From Eublepharis macularius (Eukaryota; Chordata; Lepidosauria; Squamata; Eublepharidae): a stretch of DNA of 64,000 nt. Shown here piece by piece: positions 10,396 through 22,699 of the stretch (positions within the stretch are counted from its first letter, which is position 1; each line of letters opens with the position of its first letter). The stretch covers positions 161,082,676 through 161,146,675 of the forward strand of contig NC_072792.1 in the NCBI RefSeq assembly GCF_028583425.1, given 5' to 3'. Both the position numbers and the translations under genes were made by a program. Under the pieces are notes generated by a model, which worked only from the letters and a program-made list of their open reading frames with translations, was not told where the DNA came from and made no database searches.

Positions 10396-11590
10396 GAAAA
10401 TATGATAGATCATAGATAGAGAACGATAATTATGTGTGAGGGGGATCAATGAGAACTCTTCTTTTTGGCCTGTGGATTTGGCATAGAAGATGCCCTTAAG
10501 AGAATGTCTTCTGTGTTCCCCAGATTCTAAAGAGGCCCATGAAAGGAGGTGGTCTCTAATGGCATCAGCAGACATTGTTAAAGATTATTTCTTTCCTGAC
10601 TTCCATGATTCCTTCTTACACTATGGACTGCTGTTCAAAGGCACCCCTACAGAGAACTCAGTTAACATGCAGTGACATTATTGAAAGGGCGGAGAAGTCT
10701 CTGTTCTGAGGTTTGCTAATATTGGTTTACACAATCCTAGGCTCTCCAACATGTGAATTAATTATTGAGTGAGTCATACCCTATCAAGAAAATGTCTCTT
10801 TTTTGGGGGGGGGGGGAAACTTACATGTCATCAGTCAAACTGTCATTTGTGTTCTCTTGGGGGAAATGACGGGTTTCCAGCGAACAGAGAAAAGGGTCCT
10901 TGAGTCATACTGTATTGCTGAACAAGATCATTGGTAATTACTGAAAGCAGTTGTACAAATAAGACCATAGAAAAGGAGCTAGGGGCTCCATTAATTACAC
11001 CATTTTTCTTGAGGATTTCTGGGGTTCAAGGTATTTTGTCACCTCACATGGAGCCTTCCTGGGCTGCTGCTGCAGGATCTAAGTTAAAGATTGCCAGATG
11101 GGCTTGGCTTGGATCTATCCAACAGTGACATGGATTGAAGAGGTAAGGCCCATCACCTTCCATGCTGTTGATGGCCTAGAGTCAGCCAAACACCAGTTGT
11201 AAATGAGTGACTGCCTCACAAGGCCACCCCACAGGGCCAGCTCTGTAATAAGGTGACCTAACATGGTCACCTCAGGTGGTAGATTGTCCTTCCTGCAGCC
11301 AACCTCCAGTTGCCCACCAGTCCTCCGTCTCCCTACTGTCCACATGCTGCTCAACTGCTGCTTATAACAGGGAACCTGAAAAAAATTCTCTTTACCGTCT
11401 TCTTTTCCCCTTTCAACCTCCTCTCACCCTTCTAAAACCTAAGAACAATGCCAACAGCCCATCACGTCATAAAAGGCTGCTGGCCAATTCCATATTGGTG
11501 AGCCAAAAGCCAATAGCCAGCCAAAATTTACTTGAGGGCCAGCCAGATGTGCATTACTGAGATTAGTATGGATAGAGCAGGTAGACTAGC
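10396..11590. other. intergenic; poly-G run
   Basis: Only a run of about 12 G at 10805-10816 stands out. Confidence 0.4.
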
Positions 11591-11785
11591 CCTGACCTGG
11601 ATAGCCCAGGCAAGCCTGATCCCAAAAGCTAAGCAGGATCCCCCTTAGTAATTGGATGGGAGACCTCCAATGAAGACCAGGGTTGCAAAGGCAGGCAATG
11701 GCTAACCACGTCTTTTAGTCTCTTGCCTTGAAAACCCCAGCTGAGGTCACCATAAATCAGCTATGACATGGCAGCACTTTTAACT
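11591..11785 (+). mobile_element. 5S rRNA-derived SINE
   Basis: 'aaaagctaagcaggatc' and 'aattggatgggagacctcc' correspond to the 5S rRNA internal promoter region (GAAGCTAAGCAGGGT and TTGGATGGGAGACC). A SINE body follows: GGCAATGGCTAACCAC, CTTGCCTTGAAAACCCC and 'gaggtcaccataaatcag'. It is too diverged and fused to a non-5S body to be a 5S gene. Confidence 0.85.
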
Positions 11786-11969
11786 ACCACCAGTAGGTAG
11801 AGTTAATCTAGCTCCATTGCATCCTCCAAGTTTTCTACACCAACTGCCTCCTTGCCTGAATAGGCTGAGTGGTAGCATCACTGTGACTAATATGAACTAA
11901 TCTCATTTATCAGGTACCCTATGGTGCAGTGCAATCTTCATACCTAGGGTGTGTGTACCTGGTGCTGGA

Positions 11970-12690
11970 GAGGGCCATGCCTTAGTGGTACAGCATCTGC
12001 TTGGCATATGGAATGTCCTGGGCTCAGTCCCTGGCATCTCCAGTTAAAAGGATCAGGAAGTAGGCGATGTGAAATACCTCTACCTGAGACCCTGCTGAGA
12101 GCTGCTGCCAGTCTGCATTAGATAGTACTGATATTGATGGACCGATTGTCATGTATGACTGTACCCATTCATCCATGCCAATGTTAATTCTGATACTTAT
12201 GTTCTAAAGCCAATTATTGTACACATAATCCTGGTGTAACTCAATTTCCTGTTGCTAGTAGTCTGATGGTTTCTCAGGCTTTCACAGGTGGCTATCTGTT
12301 GAGCTCGACTATTTATGACTTTGGACTTTCCCTCGGACTATGATATGTCTTTCTTCTTAGTGGTACAGCGTGATAGCACAAATATGCAAAATGTTCTCAC
12401 AAGGCAAGGGAGTGTTTGGGAATTGGGAGGGGGAAGAAAAGCAGGGTAGAAAAGAGATGTACTTTTCCCATGTTGCCATTCTTGTCAAACTTCTACTCAA
12501 GCTACTTAGATGCTTACCTTACTCCTAAGTAGACCTTTGGACTTGAATATGGAAAAGATCTGATTTCTGAATAAAAGTCATTTAACCAAGGACCTGTGTC
12601 TTGCTATAATGATCCAGTGATCTGTCTGCCATATTCTGTCATCCAGAGCCTGACACCAATGGTCTGATTCAGATTAAGGTAGCTTCATGT
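11970..12690 (+). mobile_element. tRNA-derived SINE split by a solo LTR
   Basis: The head 'ccatgccttagtggtacag' is followed by the B-box-like GGGCTCAGTCCC, then 'gatgtgaaatacctc', 'gagagctgctgccagtctg' and 'gatggaccgat'. The text stops at 12146 and resumes after the LTR at 12656 with 'ccaatggtctgattcagatt' to the SINE's 3' end. The uninterrupted order is seen in copies at 35991 and 49590. Confidence 0.85.
12147..12655 (+). mobile_element. solo LTR (family shared with 16192 and 59572)
   Basis: Begins TGTCATGT and ends CCAGAGCCTGACA. Its last 110 bases match the copy at 59572-60084, including AATAAA and 'gatctgtctgccatat'. The TSD is CCGAT/CCAAT (12142-12146 and 12656-12660). It interrupts a SINE whose continuity fixes both borders. 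No internal viral genes are present. Confidence 0.88.
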
Positions 12691-13887
12691 GTACATAAAC
12701 AGATTCTTAGGAGCCCATCCTGCAGCCTACAGTCTCCCTGGCTGAGCTGGTAATCTCTGGGGCGATGGTGCAGAGGATGCCACAGTCTTGAGGATCTTCG
12801 ACATTAAAATTCTATGATCTCCTTGGTAACTATGGGTCTTTCCATAATCTGGCCCGAAACACTGTACAATCTGCACACTTGGTATCGTATGCTGTTCAAC
12901 AGCTCTGGATGTGGGAAGATTTAATACAATTCCCTTGTCATAGACAGATCACCACCTTGACCTCTGAGACTATATAGCTGTATATTAAACAGGCCTGCTC
13001 TTGGAGACTAATGGATTCTGATGGTTTCCTGCTGAAAAATCCAGGAGGTGAACAATTACAGCAGCATAACATCCAGCAACATGTACATCAAGTCCAGGTG
13101 TCGTCTTACCTTCATCAGAAAGAAATGTACAATTCCCCTGCAGGTTAACATTACTCGGTTTCATAGGGGAAAACTTGGGGAAATTAAACTGTCACAGGAT
13201 TAGAATATATTCAGTGCAACTCCCTGCTTTGCTGCAAGGAATTATTACGTTTCCTATTTTTGGTATTAGTCATTTCGGTCCTGATCTTCTTTATACTGTA
13301 TTTATAGTCCTGAGAAGAAATCATAATCATCCTAATAAAAAATAACCTTGCAACAGCTCTTGGCAATAGAAGATTGTGTTGACAGCTTGCATTAAGTAAA
13401 CAAAAAGCCATAGTGTGCAACTGATTTTTTTAAAAAATTACTTTTTGTAGAGGTTTGGTATGTGCTTGTTTTATTTAAAAAAAAGAAAAGAAAAGAAAAA
13501 CCCTACTTAAGATCTCACTTATCACAAAAAGGTTGTTCTGGGTAATTCATTCATGTCAATATTAAAAAGGGGAATTTCCAGACTGGCTTAAAGGTCTAGG
13601 CAATTGGCTCTTGCCTCTCCATGAAAACATATGGGCTGACCTTTTCCTGAGGACTAACACAGTTCCATTCTTTTATCCTTTTCACATTATAAATAGTGGA
13701 CACAAGAAAAAGCATTTCACGGAATTCTTTCCTTTTACAGGAAGATGACTCTTTCTTCCTCTTCTTGACCGAAAAAAAAGAAGAGCTTTCTTAAAGCTTA
13801 CAAATATTATCATCAGTAATCTGGACAAAGCTGTCCCTAGCAACACGCTGGATGAGGAAACTGGCCTTGGGCAACAGATTTTGAACT
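12691..13887. other. intergenic, nothing recognised
   Basis: Only an A/G-rich tract (AAAAGAAAAG units, about 13475-13500) is notable. Confidence 0.4.
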
Positions 13888-14225
13888 ACACGTTAAGAAA
13901 AACCTAGGTTCAGCACGTGTTCTCTTACCTCAAGGTTTGCCGGGATCTGTAGGAGTCCTGGAAGCTTAAAGTAGGCGTCCTGGAAGCTTAAAGATCTGTA
14001 GGGGTCCTGGAAGCTTAAAGTCCTGGAAGCTTAAAGGATCTGTAAGCGTCCTGGAAGCTTAAAGGCGTCCTGGAAGCTTAAAGCTTAAAATACAGGCGCC
14101 TGTATTTCCCTTTCCCTTTTTGCTGCTCTGTAAATGCTAAACTTTAAGCTTCCAGGACGCCTACAGATCCCAGCAAACCTTGAGGTAAGAGAACACGTGC
14201 TGAACCTAGGTTTTTCTTAACGTGT
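13888..14225. mobile_element. palindromic MITE with amplified inner arm
   Basis: The arms ACACGTTAAGAAAAACCTAG and the complement ending CTTAACGTGT (14225) pair over about 75 bp, including 'cagcacgtgttctcttacct'. The inner end of the left arm, GTCCTGGAAGCTTAAAG, is repeated six times in direct orientation, while the right arm has it once, inverted. No coding capacity. The arm sequence is distantly like that of the MITEs at 24642 and 36139. Confidence 0.8.
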
Positions 14226-15264
14226 GTTTTGGCTCTAAATGGGTAGAAAACATCCAGTTATTTAGTTCATCGCTGTATTTTCCAACATCCGGGGGTGGAT
14301 TTGGATTTTCTGCCTCAGGGCTAAAACTGAGGATCTGGGATTGGATCACCCAATGAGTGATTTACTGGCAAAAAGCAGCTCTGGACCAAGTGTGTATGAA
14401 ATAGATTAGGACCAGGATGCTGAGTAAAGTAGAGGAAATGACCTCCCCACTGCCCCATGCCATTTCCATGATACAAAATGTGCTCTGCTCCTTTAAAGGC
14501 AGGCACAATATGTCACAGCTAACTTGGACTTTACAGTAGAAATCTAAGCAGAGCTACACACTTCTAAGTCAATTAACTCTGCTCAGGACTGGACTGTTAC
14601 ATGCCGAAATAACTTGGTTCCTCTCTGTCCTATATGTACCTCTCCCCATTGTGGACCTCTGCCATCCCAGGCAGTGGGAGCAGAGTTTCTTCCCAGTCAT
14701 GAGGCAGTGGATTTTTGCCAAGCAGAGATGGAACAAGGTCAACTGCAGTTTCAGGGACACAACTGAAGTAATAAGCAAGGAACTCATTAGGGACAGCTGG
14801 TCATACAAGTCTTGCCTTGTGCCAACAAGCTTGAGAGGGGCTAGGTAGCATGGGGAGTGCCCCCAGAGGAAGCAAAAATACCTTAGGAGTGAGGGCAAAG
14901 GCACAGCTAGTTTAAAGTAGGCAAGCCCACTAGAAGGAGTTCATTGAAGTGGGACTTTAAAAGGACAGTATGATGCAACCTGGGGCCGACAGTGGAGACA
15001 GTGATCCAGCTACTCCCCTGATTGGTGGACAAATTATGTTGCTGTAAAAGGTAGAAAGAACTGGATGGTCTTGCATCTGGTTCTTGCCTCCCCATCTGGA
15101 CATGGAATGACAACCTGTGAGAGAATGCACTTTAAAGAAGGTTTTCTAAATACAACAATCAGAGAGTTGGAAGGGAAGGAGTTAACAATTGCCTGGAATG
15201 GAGAGCTTGATTGACAGGCTGCTCCCTCCTCTCTGATTGGCCAGTGAGAACCAACATTCAGGTA
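14226..15264. other. intergenic; one CAATCCTAAGCAGA-type repeat
   Basis: Bases 14538-14600 ('aatctaagcagagctacaca' ... 'ctctgctcaggactggactg') are a copy of the short palindromic repeat described at 33155. Otherwise nothing is recognised. Confidence 0.45.
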
Positions 15265-16066
15265 ACCATAAAATTTTATGGTTACTTGATGGAAAAACTA
15301 TTAGATTTACAATACACCAATTGGTGGCTGGTGGGTGATCGGAACGGAGTGACACAACCACAGAGAAAAGTGTGAAAGATTCCCAAGGGAAGTCGCCAAA
15401 GATACGCTTTGAGTTGTTTCAATATCTGGGGGTGACTGATGTGTGGAGAATTAAAAATGGCAATGCAAAAGAGTTTACTTACTTTTCAGAAAGGCATCAA
15501 TCATTTTCAAGGTTAGATATGTTCTGGATTTCAAGCAACTTGCTTGCAAAAGTAGGGAAAGCTGAGATTCTACCGAAGTCGTTCTCTGATCACAATCCAA
15601 TTATGATAGTTTTAAAGAGGAGAATGGGTAGGTATAGATGGAGACTTAACAAAGCCCTTTTGCAGAAAGAAAGTGGGATAGCAGAATGTAAAGCAAAACT
15701 AAAGGAATATTTTGAATTGAATTTAAATAAGGGCACAGACTTAAGCATAGTGTGGGATGCCAGTGAGGCACACATATGGGGTCAATTTATACAATTAAAT
15801 GCCTGGCACAAGAAAAAAAGACATGAAAAGATAACCCAGTTAGAAAAAGAAATTAAAACGAAAGAGGAGGAACTTATAAAAACACCAAGTAATAAAATGT
15901 TCCTAAATCAAATGAAAATGCTACAACAGCAGCTGTCAATCTTAATGGTAAATCAGATGGAGAAACATTTGAAATTTGCAAAACAGAGATATTTTGAACA
16001 AGCTGGCTAGCGTACAGGCTAAGAAAAGAAAAAGAGAGAACGTTAATTGCTGCTCATATGCATGGA
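15265..16066 (+). pseudogene. L1 LINE ORF2 fragment (endonuclease end)
   Basis: A 212-codon open stretch (15372-16010) encodes the C-terminal part of an L1 apurinic endonuclease, including SRLDMFWIS and the active-site-region motif SDHNPI. It is followed by the lysine/glutamate-rich linker leading to the reverse transcriptase. Just upstream, VGDRNGV corresponds to the GGDFN..V motif. At about 16000 the frame breaks, and LAYRLRKEKERT continues in another frame to about 16066. Both ends are truncated, and no reverse transcriptase or poly-A tail is attached. It is a dead fragment. Confidence 0.9.
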
Positions 16067-16191
16067 CTGATGAACGCATCCTGTCTACTCCAGTTAATCA
16101 TGAGAGCACGGTCATGTGTCAGTGAAGGTTAGGGAAATCCAAGCTTTCCACACTCAGATCTGTTTATCCGTCAGTGACTCATGATACTTAG

Positions 16192-16701
16192 TGTCAGGCT
16201 ATGGGTGACAGGATATGGTAGGCAGGTCTCTGTACCATTGCAACAAGAAGTCCAAGCTCTTGGTTAAATGGTTTTATTCAGAAATCCAATCTTTTCCATA
16301 TATATGTCCATATAATTACTCAGAGGCAAGAAAGCATCTAAGCAGTACATGCTTCTTTGATAGGAATAGAAACTTGAAGAAAGTACATCTCTAAATACCT
16401 AATCATTTCCCCCCTACCACCTAGACCACAGGTTTGTGCGGGAAATGGTCTGGGAATTTCTTCTGGGGTTTATACACCAGCCTAGACAGGACAAAATGCA
16501 TAAGAGTAAACTGTAACATTTCAGACAGTGCAAGTTCACTTCTGTGAGATTCAAAGGAAAGAGATAAGACAGCTGTGTTCTCAGGCTGTTAGAGAAACGA
16601 AAGTGATGGTTAGAGCATTTGCAAAATGAAATCCAGCTACAGCATTAGCAATGGTTCAACACACAGAACAATGACATGGATGTAGGGGTACAGACATGAC
16701 A
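16192..16701 (-). mobile_element. solo LTR, minus strand
   Basis: The plus-strand text runs TGTCAGGCTATGG to CAGACATGACA, the reverse complement of the LTR at 59572. It includes the inverted polyadenylation region 'ggttttattcagaaatcc'. Flanks CTTAG (16187-16191) and TTTAG (16702-16706) form a 5-bp TSD with one mismatch. No internal region. Confidence 0.88.
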
Positions 16702-17817
16702 TTTAGGCTACAGTATAATATAGGTTAGGGTCTCCTTCTGTGTACCCAATTATATTACCCATCATGTAGACAGTCAGGATTTGTCTTTTAATGCTACCTG
16801 TTTACTTGAATAAATTAGCTCCATATCCATTTACATGAAGGTGCCAGAAATCGCAACTTGGAATATTTTCTTAATTTTCTAAAAAAAGTTAGAGGTTATA
16901 GTTTTAAATACTTATCAACTGGGATTTAAATAATTATTGTCACCTTAGAAGGTTTTTCAAAAAGGAGCTATCAGGTATTAAAAAGGAAGTAGAAAAAGCT
17001 GAATTTTCAACGGCTCATTTAGTGCTACTGCAAAAAAAAGATACTCAAATATTTTGAGCTGATGGTTTAGAATTACAAAGGAAGACCTCAAGCTCTGATT
17101 ACTAATTGAGTTCATATTTAGCACCAATAAAACATGAGGGTTATGAAGAAGCTTGGCAAGATAAAGCCAACAGTGTTCTGTGCAAATTTTCAGTATAATT
17201 ATATCTGAATTTTGTATTATCACAGTTACTACCAATAGTGAGGCGGAAAAACAACATGAACCCTCACAAAATGGAAACAGCAGGGAGTGGGGTTATATCA
17301 CTGTATGTGAAATGTTTGAAGAGTAAAATGTGTTGATCTAGATATTTATCAAATATCTCATAGATTCATATATTGTGGTGGTGTAGAATGTGACGGTGTA
17401 GAATCAATGGCTACCTGTTCGGATGGGTCATAGCTATACAAAGTCTCAGACCTTCCCCAACTTGCTGTCCAAGATTTTTTACCTGAATATTTTTCTCACA
17501 ATCTAGCCCACTTGGTACATTGGGGTTCAGCTGAGGGAAAAAATATTTAGGACGCTATCACTGGGGGCTGAAGTGGTAGTGTTCCCATCCATTCCCACTT
17601 TTCAAACCAGACCCCATCTTCTTTCTACAAGATACTAAGTGAGGAACCTTAGACTAATCTCTCCCTCCCCAGCTTTGGCATAACCTTCCTCACAAAATTA
17701 TTGTGAGGATAAAATGCATGAGTCAAAAACTCCATATACTGTCCTGAGTGTCTTGGAGAAGGGTGGGTAATAAAATATTATCGATAAATTTGATTTCAAC
17801 ATTCTAATACCTGTTAT
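16702..17817. other. intergenic; SINE-tail fragment near 17660-17790
   Basis: 'cctcacaaaattattgtgag' followed by 'ggataaaatgcatg' and 'gggtgggtaataaaatatta' is a decayed CORE-SINE 3' half. The rest is unrecognised. Confidence 0.45.
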
Positions 17818-18080
17818 CAGGGCTTTTTTTCAGCTGGAACATGGTGGAACGAAGTTCCGGCACCTCTTGAAAATGGTCAGTGACTCCAGTGGCTCGGAGG
17901 GCAATCTAAACTGCCCTCTGTCTGGAGATCAGGGGGCGGGGCCACCGGCCATGTGACCATTTTCAACTAGGGTGATTTAAACTTTTAAAAACTCCCCCTT
18001 GTTCCAGATGACCTAAAGTGATGTCATTGTGCGGTCCACCACTGAGTTCCACCACCTCTTTTCCCAGAAAAAAAGCCCTG
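17818..18080. mobile_element. hAT-type MITE (CAGGGCTTTTTT), perfect 8-bp TSD
   Basis: CAGGGCTTTTTTTCAGCTGG ... AGAAAAAAAGCCCTG, flanked by CCTGTTAT at 17810-17817 and 18081-18088. Same family as 2570 and 36405, and shares the 'ggagatcagggggcggggcc' core with 2570. The outer ends match but the middle differs. Confidence 0.92.
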
Positions 18081-18088
18081 CCTGTTAT

Positions 18089-19065
18089 GCCTCCATTCTT
18101 TCAAGACAGCCCTTGAAATGCTAAAGTGATGGAAGATTCAAACACTCACCATTTTCTGTCTGGGAGAAACTGGGCCTTAATGGGCCACCAATTTGTCAAA
18201 CTATCCTATCTCATCCTAAATGCCCTCAGCAATACCAGGTGCATTGTTAAACATTATGAAGCTGCCCTTTACACATGACTGTGTATACCACAGGAATACA
18301 GAGCATCGATTTAATTTGGCCCATTCTTTCCTGGAATAGAAAATGGCCTCATTTAAATGTAGTGCACTGAACTATATGATAACAGCTTTCTCCTTAATAG
18401 CAAACATTTATCACATCTTACCTCATTAACAGCTTTATTTAACTAAAGAGGGGTATTTTTTAAATAAAGAAGATAATATATGTGTTAAGATGTAGTACAA
18501 GACAGAGCATAGGCAGTGACAAAGCTGAAGAAAGACAATTGTCTGCATTCTTTTTTCTCTCTGAGGGAACTTTCGTTATGAGTCATGGTGCTGCTTCTAG
18601 AATCTTTTTAGGGGGACCTTTTTGCTGCTTCAGGAAAAATCTAGATCAATCTGTTTTAGGTGATAGTTTCATTGTTGGTATTTGCCACTCAGTCTCAATC
18701 ACAAGGGCATTGGATTCTCATACAGGAATGAAAAGCCCGGCACAATTTATGGTGTACCAGATGCTGGGTGTGTGATTCAGTCTCAATGGATGGTGACATT
18801 GTTAATGAGAGAGGATAACAGAAGCACAATCTACGGTTTGATTAATTGCATTCTGTCAACTCGCTGGCTGCACAAAAGGGAGGAGACACAACTTGGGCAT
18901 AATGTGTTATATGGACATTTGTTTGGTGATCAAGCAATCTATGTTGTTTCACAGCATTTTGAGGCAGACGTACCATTTTAGGCTGATTTGTGACTGTTCC
19001 TAGAATCCCAATAATCAGAAGAGACCTGAGTTTAAGTCACCACTCAGACAATGAAGTTATATTCA
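18089..19065. other. intergenic, nothing recognised
   Basis: Overlapping open frames at 18482-18981 have no family resemblance. Confidence 0.4.
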
Positions 19066-19300
19066 TTCTTTCTTTCATATCCTGCCTTTCTCCCCAACGG
19101 GGACCCAAACCAGCTTACATTGTTCTTCTCTCCTTTATTTTATCATCACAACAGCAACCTTGTGAGGCAGATTAGGTTGAGAATGTGTGAATGGCCCAAG
19201 GCCACCCAGCAGCAAGCTTCCATGGAAGAGTGGAGATTTGAACCTGGACCTCTCAGATCCTAGTCTGACGCTCTAACTACTACACCAGACTGGCTAGTTG
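19066..19300 (-). mobile_element. CORE-SINE, minus strand
   Basis: The reverse complement starts GCCAGTCTGGTGTAGTAGTT, has a B box GGTTCAAATCTCC, then the CORE-like GGCCTTGGGCCATTC and a tail with 'aagctggtttgggtccccg'. Confidence 0.8.
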
Positions 19301-19309
19301 GTGATTTGG

Positions 19310-19440
19310 GGCTAGACATGATCCCTCCGCCTACCATACCTCATAGGGTTATTGTAATGAAAAAAATGAAGAGGGGAGAGCCATGTATCTGTCCTGACTG
19401 AGCTCCTTGAAGGGTGGGATAAAAATGTGATTGATAGTTC
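19310..19440 (+). mobile_element. CORE-SINE 3' half, opposite orientation to its neighbour
   Basis: 'cctcatagggttattgtaat' followed by 'gagagccatgtatctgtcc' and 'gaagggtgggataaaaatg' is the 3' half of a CORE-SINE. With 19066-19300 it forms a head-to-head pair. Confidence 0.6.
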
Positions 19441-20719
19441 CTTCTAACAGAACCTCAGTGGATACTACCCTTAGGACTGGTGAAATTTCTAGAAGGACTT
19501 ATAATAGACAAGACCAATTACTGTCCTATGTTAAGGATATCATTTACTTCCTAGAAGGGGACTGATAAACAAAGGGAAGAGTCTCCCCCCACCCATCCCC
19601 CACCACAGGGTTGTTTTTTGTATTTGGTCACCCTCAGATTGCGGCAATGTAACAGCTAAAGTACCCCTTCTGCCTTCCTCAGACCTTTCTCACCCTTTAT
19701 CTCCATTTGAATCCTAGTAAGGCTAAAAATGGTTACTTGGGAATTCTGGAACTCTATCTATAATTACATACTAAATTCTATGCTTGGCAATATCTGTCAG
19801 AATTGCCTATCTACCTTACATAAATCTGTTGTAGGCATATAATGTCAAGTACTTCCATAGCAAAGTGTAATTCAGATAGCGTGAATACTTGAGAAATAAG
19901 CACCTGTTCCCTGACAGCACAGTTTGTCCCCACCCTTCTTCCCTTCTGCCTGTATTTTATTTAAGTCTGCCCAATAAAACTGCATTTTTTAGCATTTCAG
20001 ATACCTTGTTGCTCATCCTGTTGACTCATAAAATGCAGTAAACTGCCATCGCTTGAACAGGAAATATGATGCTATCTTAAAAAAAAAGAAGTCAAGTGAG
20101 AAGAAATGAAAAGCACCACAGGGATGCTGAGATTATATAGCAAGAATAAATTGAGATAGCCAAGCATCCAATTCATAATTCCAATGCACAGTACGGACTG
20201 CTTTACAGTATGGACATTATGTACATGCAGGTGACAAATGTCGTTCGTATCACAGATGAAACCACCTCTTTTCTGGAGAAATCTGCACTGCTTCTTTAAC
20301 TTGCATATTTGTATTTTGTGACCGGCTTATCTAGCCTTACTACCAAAAAAGAGAGTTCTGATTGAAAGATTTTGGGCAGCTTTCAATACTACTATAGGTA
20401 AGCCAAGTACCAACTTCAGGTAAGCCGTCTCCCAGTGATGGATCCTTCCGCCTGCCCTCATCTCTCGGAAAAACAGAAGAGGGCAGAAATGATGTTGGGC
20501 TACATGCTGATGTCACATCCGGGCAAAACCCTAGACATGACATCAGCTGGCAGCTGAATCTCTAGAAACTCTACGGTAAAACCACAGATTTTCTAAAGCA
20601 TCAATTGATGCATGGACATCACTTCCTGGTTATTGCCCAAACATGATATCGGCATGTAGCCCAATGTCATTTTCACTCCTTGCCTTGCCCCAAAGCTCCT
20701 GGGGATTCCAGGCTACTGC
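19441..20719. other. intergenic; small inverted repeat
   Basis: Bases 20488-20518 and 20645-20675 are inverted copies of a sequence around GGGCTACATGC(T/C)GATGTCA. They probably belong to a worn palindromic DNA element at about 20400-20710. The rest is unrecognised. Confidence 0.45.
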
Positions 20720-21546
20720 CAGTGCTTTTTTTCTAAAAAAATATTTAGGGGTACTCTCAGTTTGACTCAAAAAAATCACCATTTTATAGTTCAAATCGGA
20801 AAAAATAAATGGAGTCAATGGACAAAATTACCAAGAACATGTATTACCTCATATTACACAGCTCACAATAACTTCCAGATTGGCATGAGGTTGTGTTCAC
20901 TAACATCTTCCCAATTCCTCTGCTTGCTTTTGGTGTTCGTTGCCAGATGTTGTCCTTTCAAAAACCATGAATTTACATACACTGAAGGCTTAAACAAACT
21001 CAAATGATGTCAGAAGACTGTCGGTGATGAGAATTATGGGTATCAATATTGCCAACCAAGCCCCTCTATAGTGACACGTGTGCACAACCAAAGAGTTTCG
21101 GTATAGACAAACCCTGCACTCTTGGCGCAAAATGTACACAAATACACAAATTGGTCACCGCCATTGGGGGTAGCAACAGGACTGACCAATCACCATGCTA
21201 GGTTCCAACTACCGGAGCTCCAAGCGGCCTAGAGAAGACTTGTTTGTATTTGTCTGCACCCTAACGATCACCGATTATGCCAGCGATCTCGGTGGTGTGT
21301 TCGATGCTCAAAGACATTTAATTTTTTGTAAGACAAACAGCGCTCCTAGTGAGTTTAAATATAACTAAACATCTTTGTTGCCAACATATGCTAAATAAAA
21401 CAACAAATCACAAATATCCATAATAATACGTTTGGAGTTGGTTTAGCTGGAATTCCAACATTTTAAAATTTTTACTTTCTCCCGTTAGATTCACAAAATG
21501 TTTAGGGGTATGCTTATCCCTGCATACCCCCAGAAAAAAAGCATTG
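20720..21546. mobile_element. hAT-like non-autonomous element, about 827 bp
   Basis: CAGTGCTTTTTTTCTA at the left is matched by CAGAAAAAAAGCATTG at the right. Next to them, inner TTTAGGGGTAC and GGGTATGC/CATACCCCC add to the terminal symmetry. The CAGTG ends suggest hAT. The 8-bp flanks GCTACTGC and CCACTATC do not match convincingly, so the call rests on the termini. Confidence 0.6.
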
Positions 21547-21959
21547 CCACTATCAATCACAATTCTGCTTCTACACAACCCCCACTGCATTTTGAGGAAG
21601 ATATTAAACCTTACATTTCACTTGTTAGTTTTTAAAATCTGGTCTCAGGATTTTCTTTACAAGGCATCCTGTAATAATAGATAAAGCAAACCATCTGTCA
21701 TTCAACCAGTTTTAAATTTATCTTTATCATATGCTTTGAAGAGATTTGGGGATGGTGGCATAATTAATAGTGCTAATAGAGCCTCTAGCACTGATTGGCT
21801 GTCTGGCTCAGAGAGTGTAGTCAATCAGAAGGGTCTCTGCCTGCCATTGGCTGTTGGTTTCTCCTGCTGGCCTGAGAGGAGAAGGCGGGTGGAAAGGCCT
21901 GTCTCTGGGACATTGTCTGCTTGAAGTGGGTACTTTGCATGCCTGTTTAGCACATACAG
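21547..21959. other. intergenic, nothing recognised
   Basis: No supported feature. Confidence 0.4.
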
Positions 21960-22315
21960 CAGTGGTTCTCAAACTATGAATCAGTTGTGGGTCACAACTC
22001 TCTCAGAAGTGGGTTTTGAGGCCACAAGGGAGGAGATAGAACAGGGTGAGGTGGAAGAGGAAACTCTGGAGATTTTGTTTTGAGTTTGCCTTTAAGTAAT
22101 GTGCAAAATGGCCATGAAAAATTGCCCACTGCACAATAATTCTATATATTTACAAAAACCAAAACATGAAAAATAAGATATAAATGGTTAACAGATGGGA
22201 GATTTCTGCATTTTACATAGCTGTGGAAGGAGCATATTGTTTCTTTGTAAATAGGTTCTCAAAAGCAGAGTAAATTTAGAACTGGATCCTACATTAAACA
22301 GGTTGAGAACCACTG
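21960..22315. mobile_element. hAT-Charlie-like non-autonomous element
   Basis: Left end CAGTGGTTCTCAAACTATG and right end AGGTTGAGAACCACTG are the classic Charlie-type hAT termini. Length is 356 bp and there is no transposase frame. No matching 8-bp flanks are visible, so it is old. Confidence 0.82.
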
Positions 22316-22699
22316 CAGAGACAAACTGGAGCCTTCTAGAGGCTTGACAACATGGAACGTACAATACAATGGCCTGGGATGAGAGAACTATACAAGAATA
22401 ATACAAAATTTACTGTTCCTAGAATAGACACCTCATCCTGACTTACTGTTTTCCTCTTACTGTTGAGAACCCACCTTACAGTCCCATAAGAAAATTCCTG
22501 ACTTCCTTCCTTTTATCTTTTCCATCACATTCATGCTACCATAAAACAGCAACAGAAGTCACAAGAGGAAACATATCATATTGGCAAGAGATGGTAGGAT
22601 GGTGGTGGATGAAATAAAAGAACATGGTGCTTCTTCTTCTAAGGGCTACATAGGAAAGAAAGAGGAAGTGAATGATAAGTTGTGTGAGAAGACCTGATA
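22316..22699. other. intergenic, nothing recognised
   Basis: No supported feature. Confidence 0.35.

Noticed and set aside
20720-21546. 8-bp TSD for the hAT-like element
   Set aside because: GCTACTGC and CCACTATC do not match well in any register, so no TSD is claimed.
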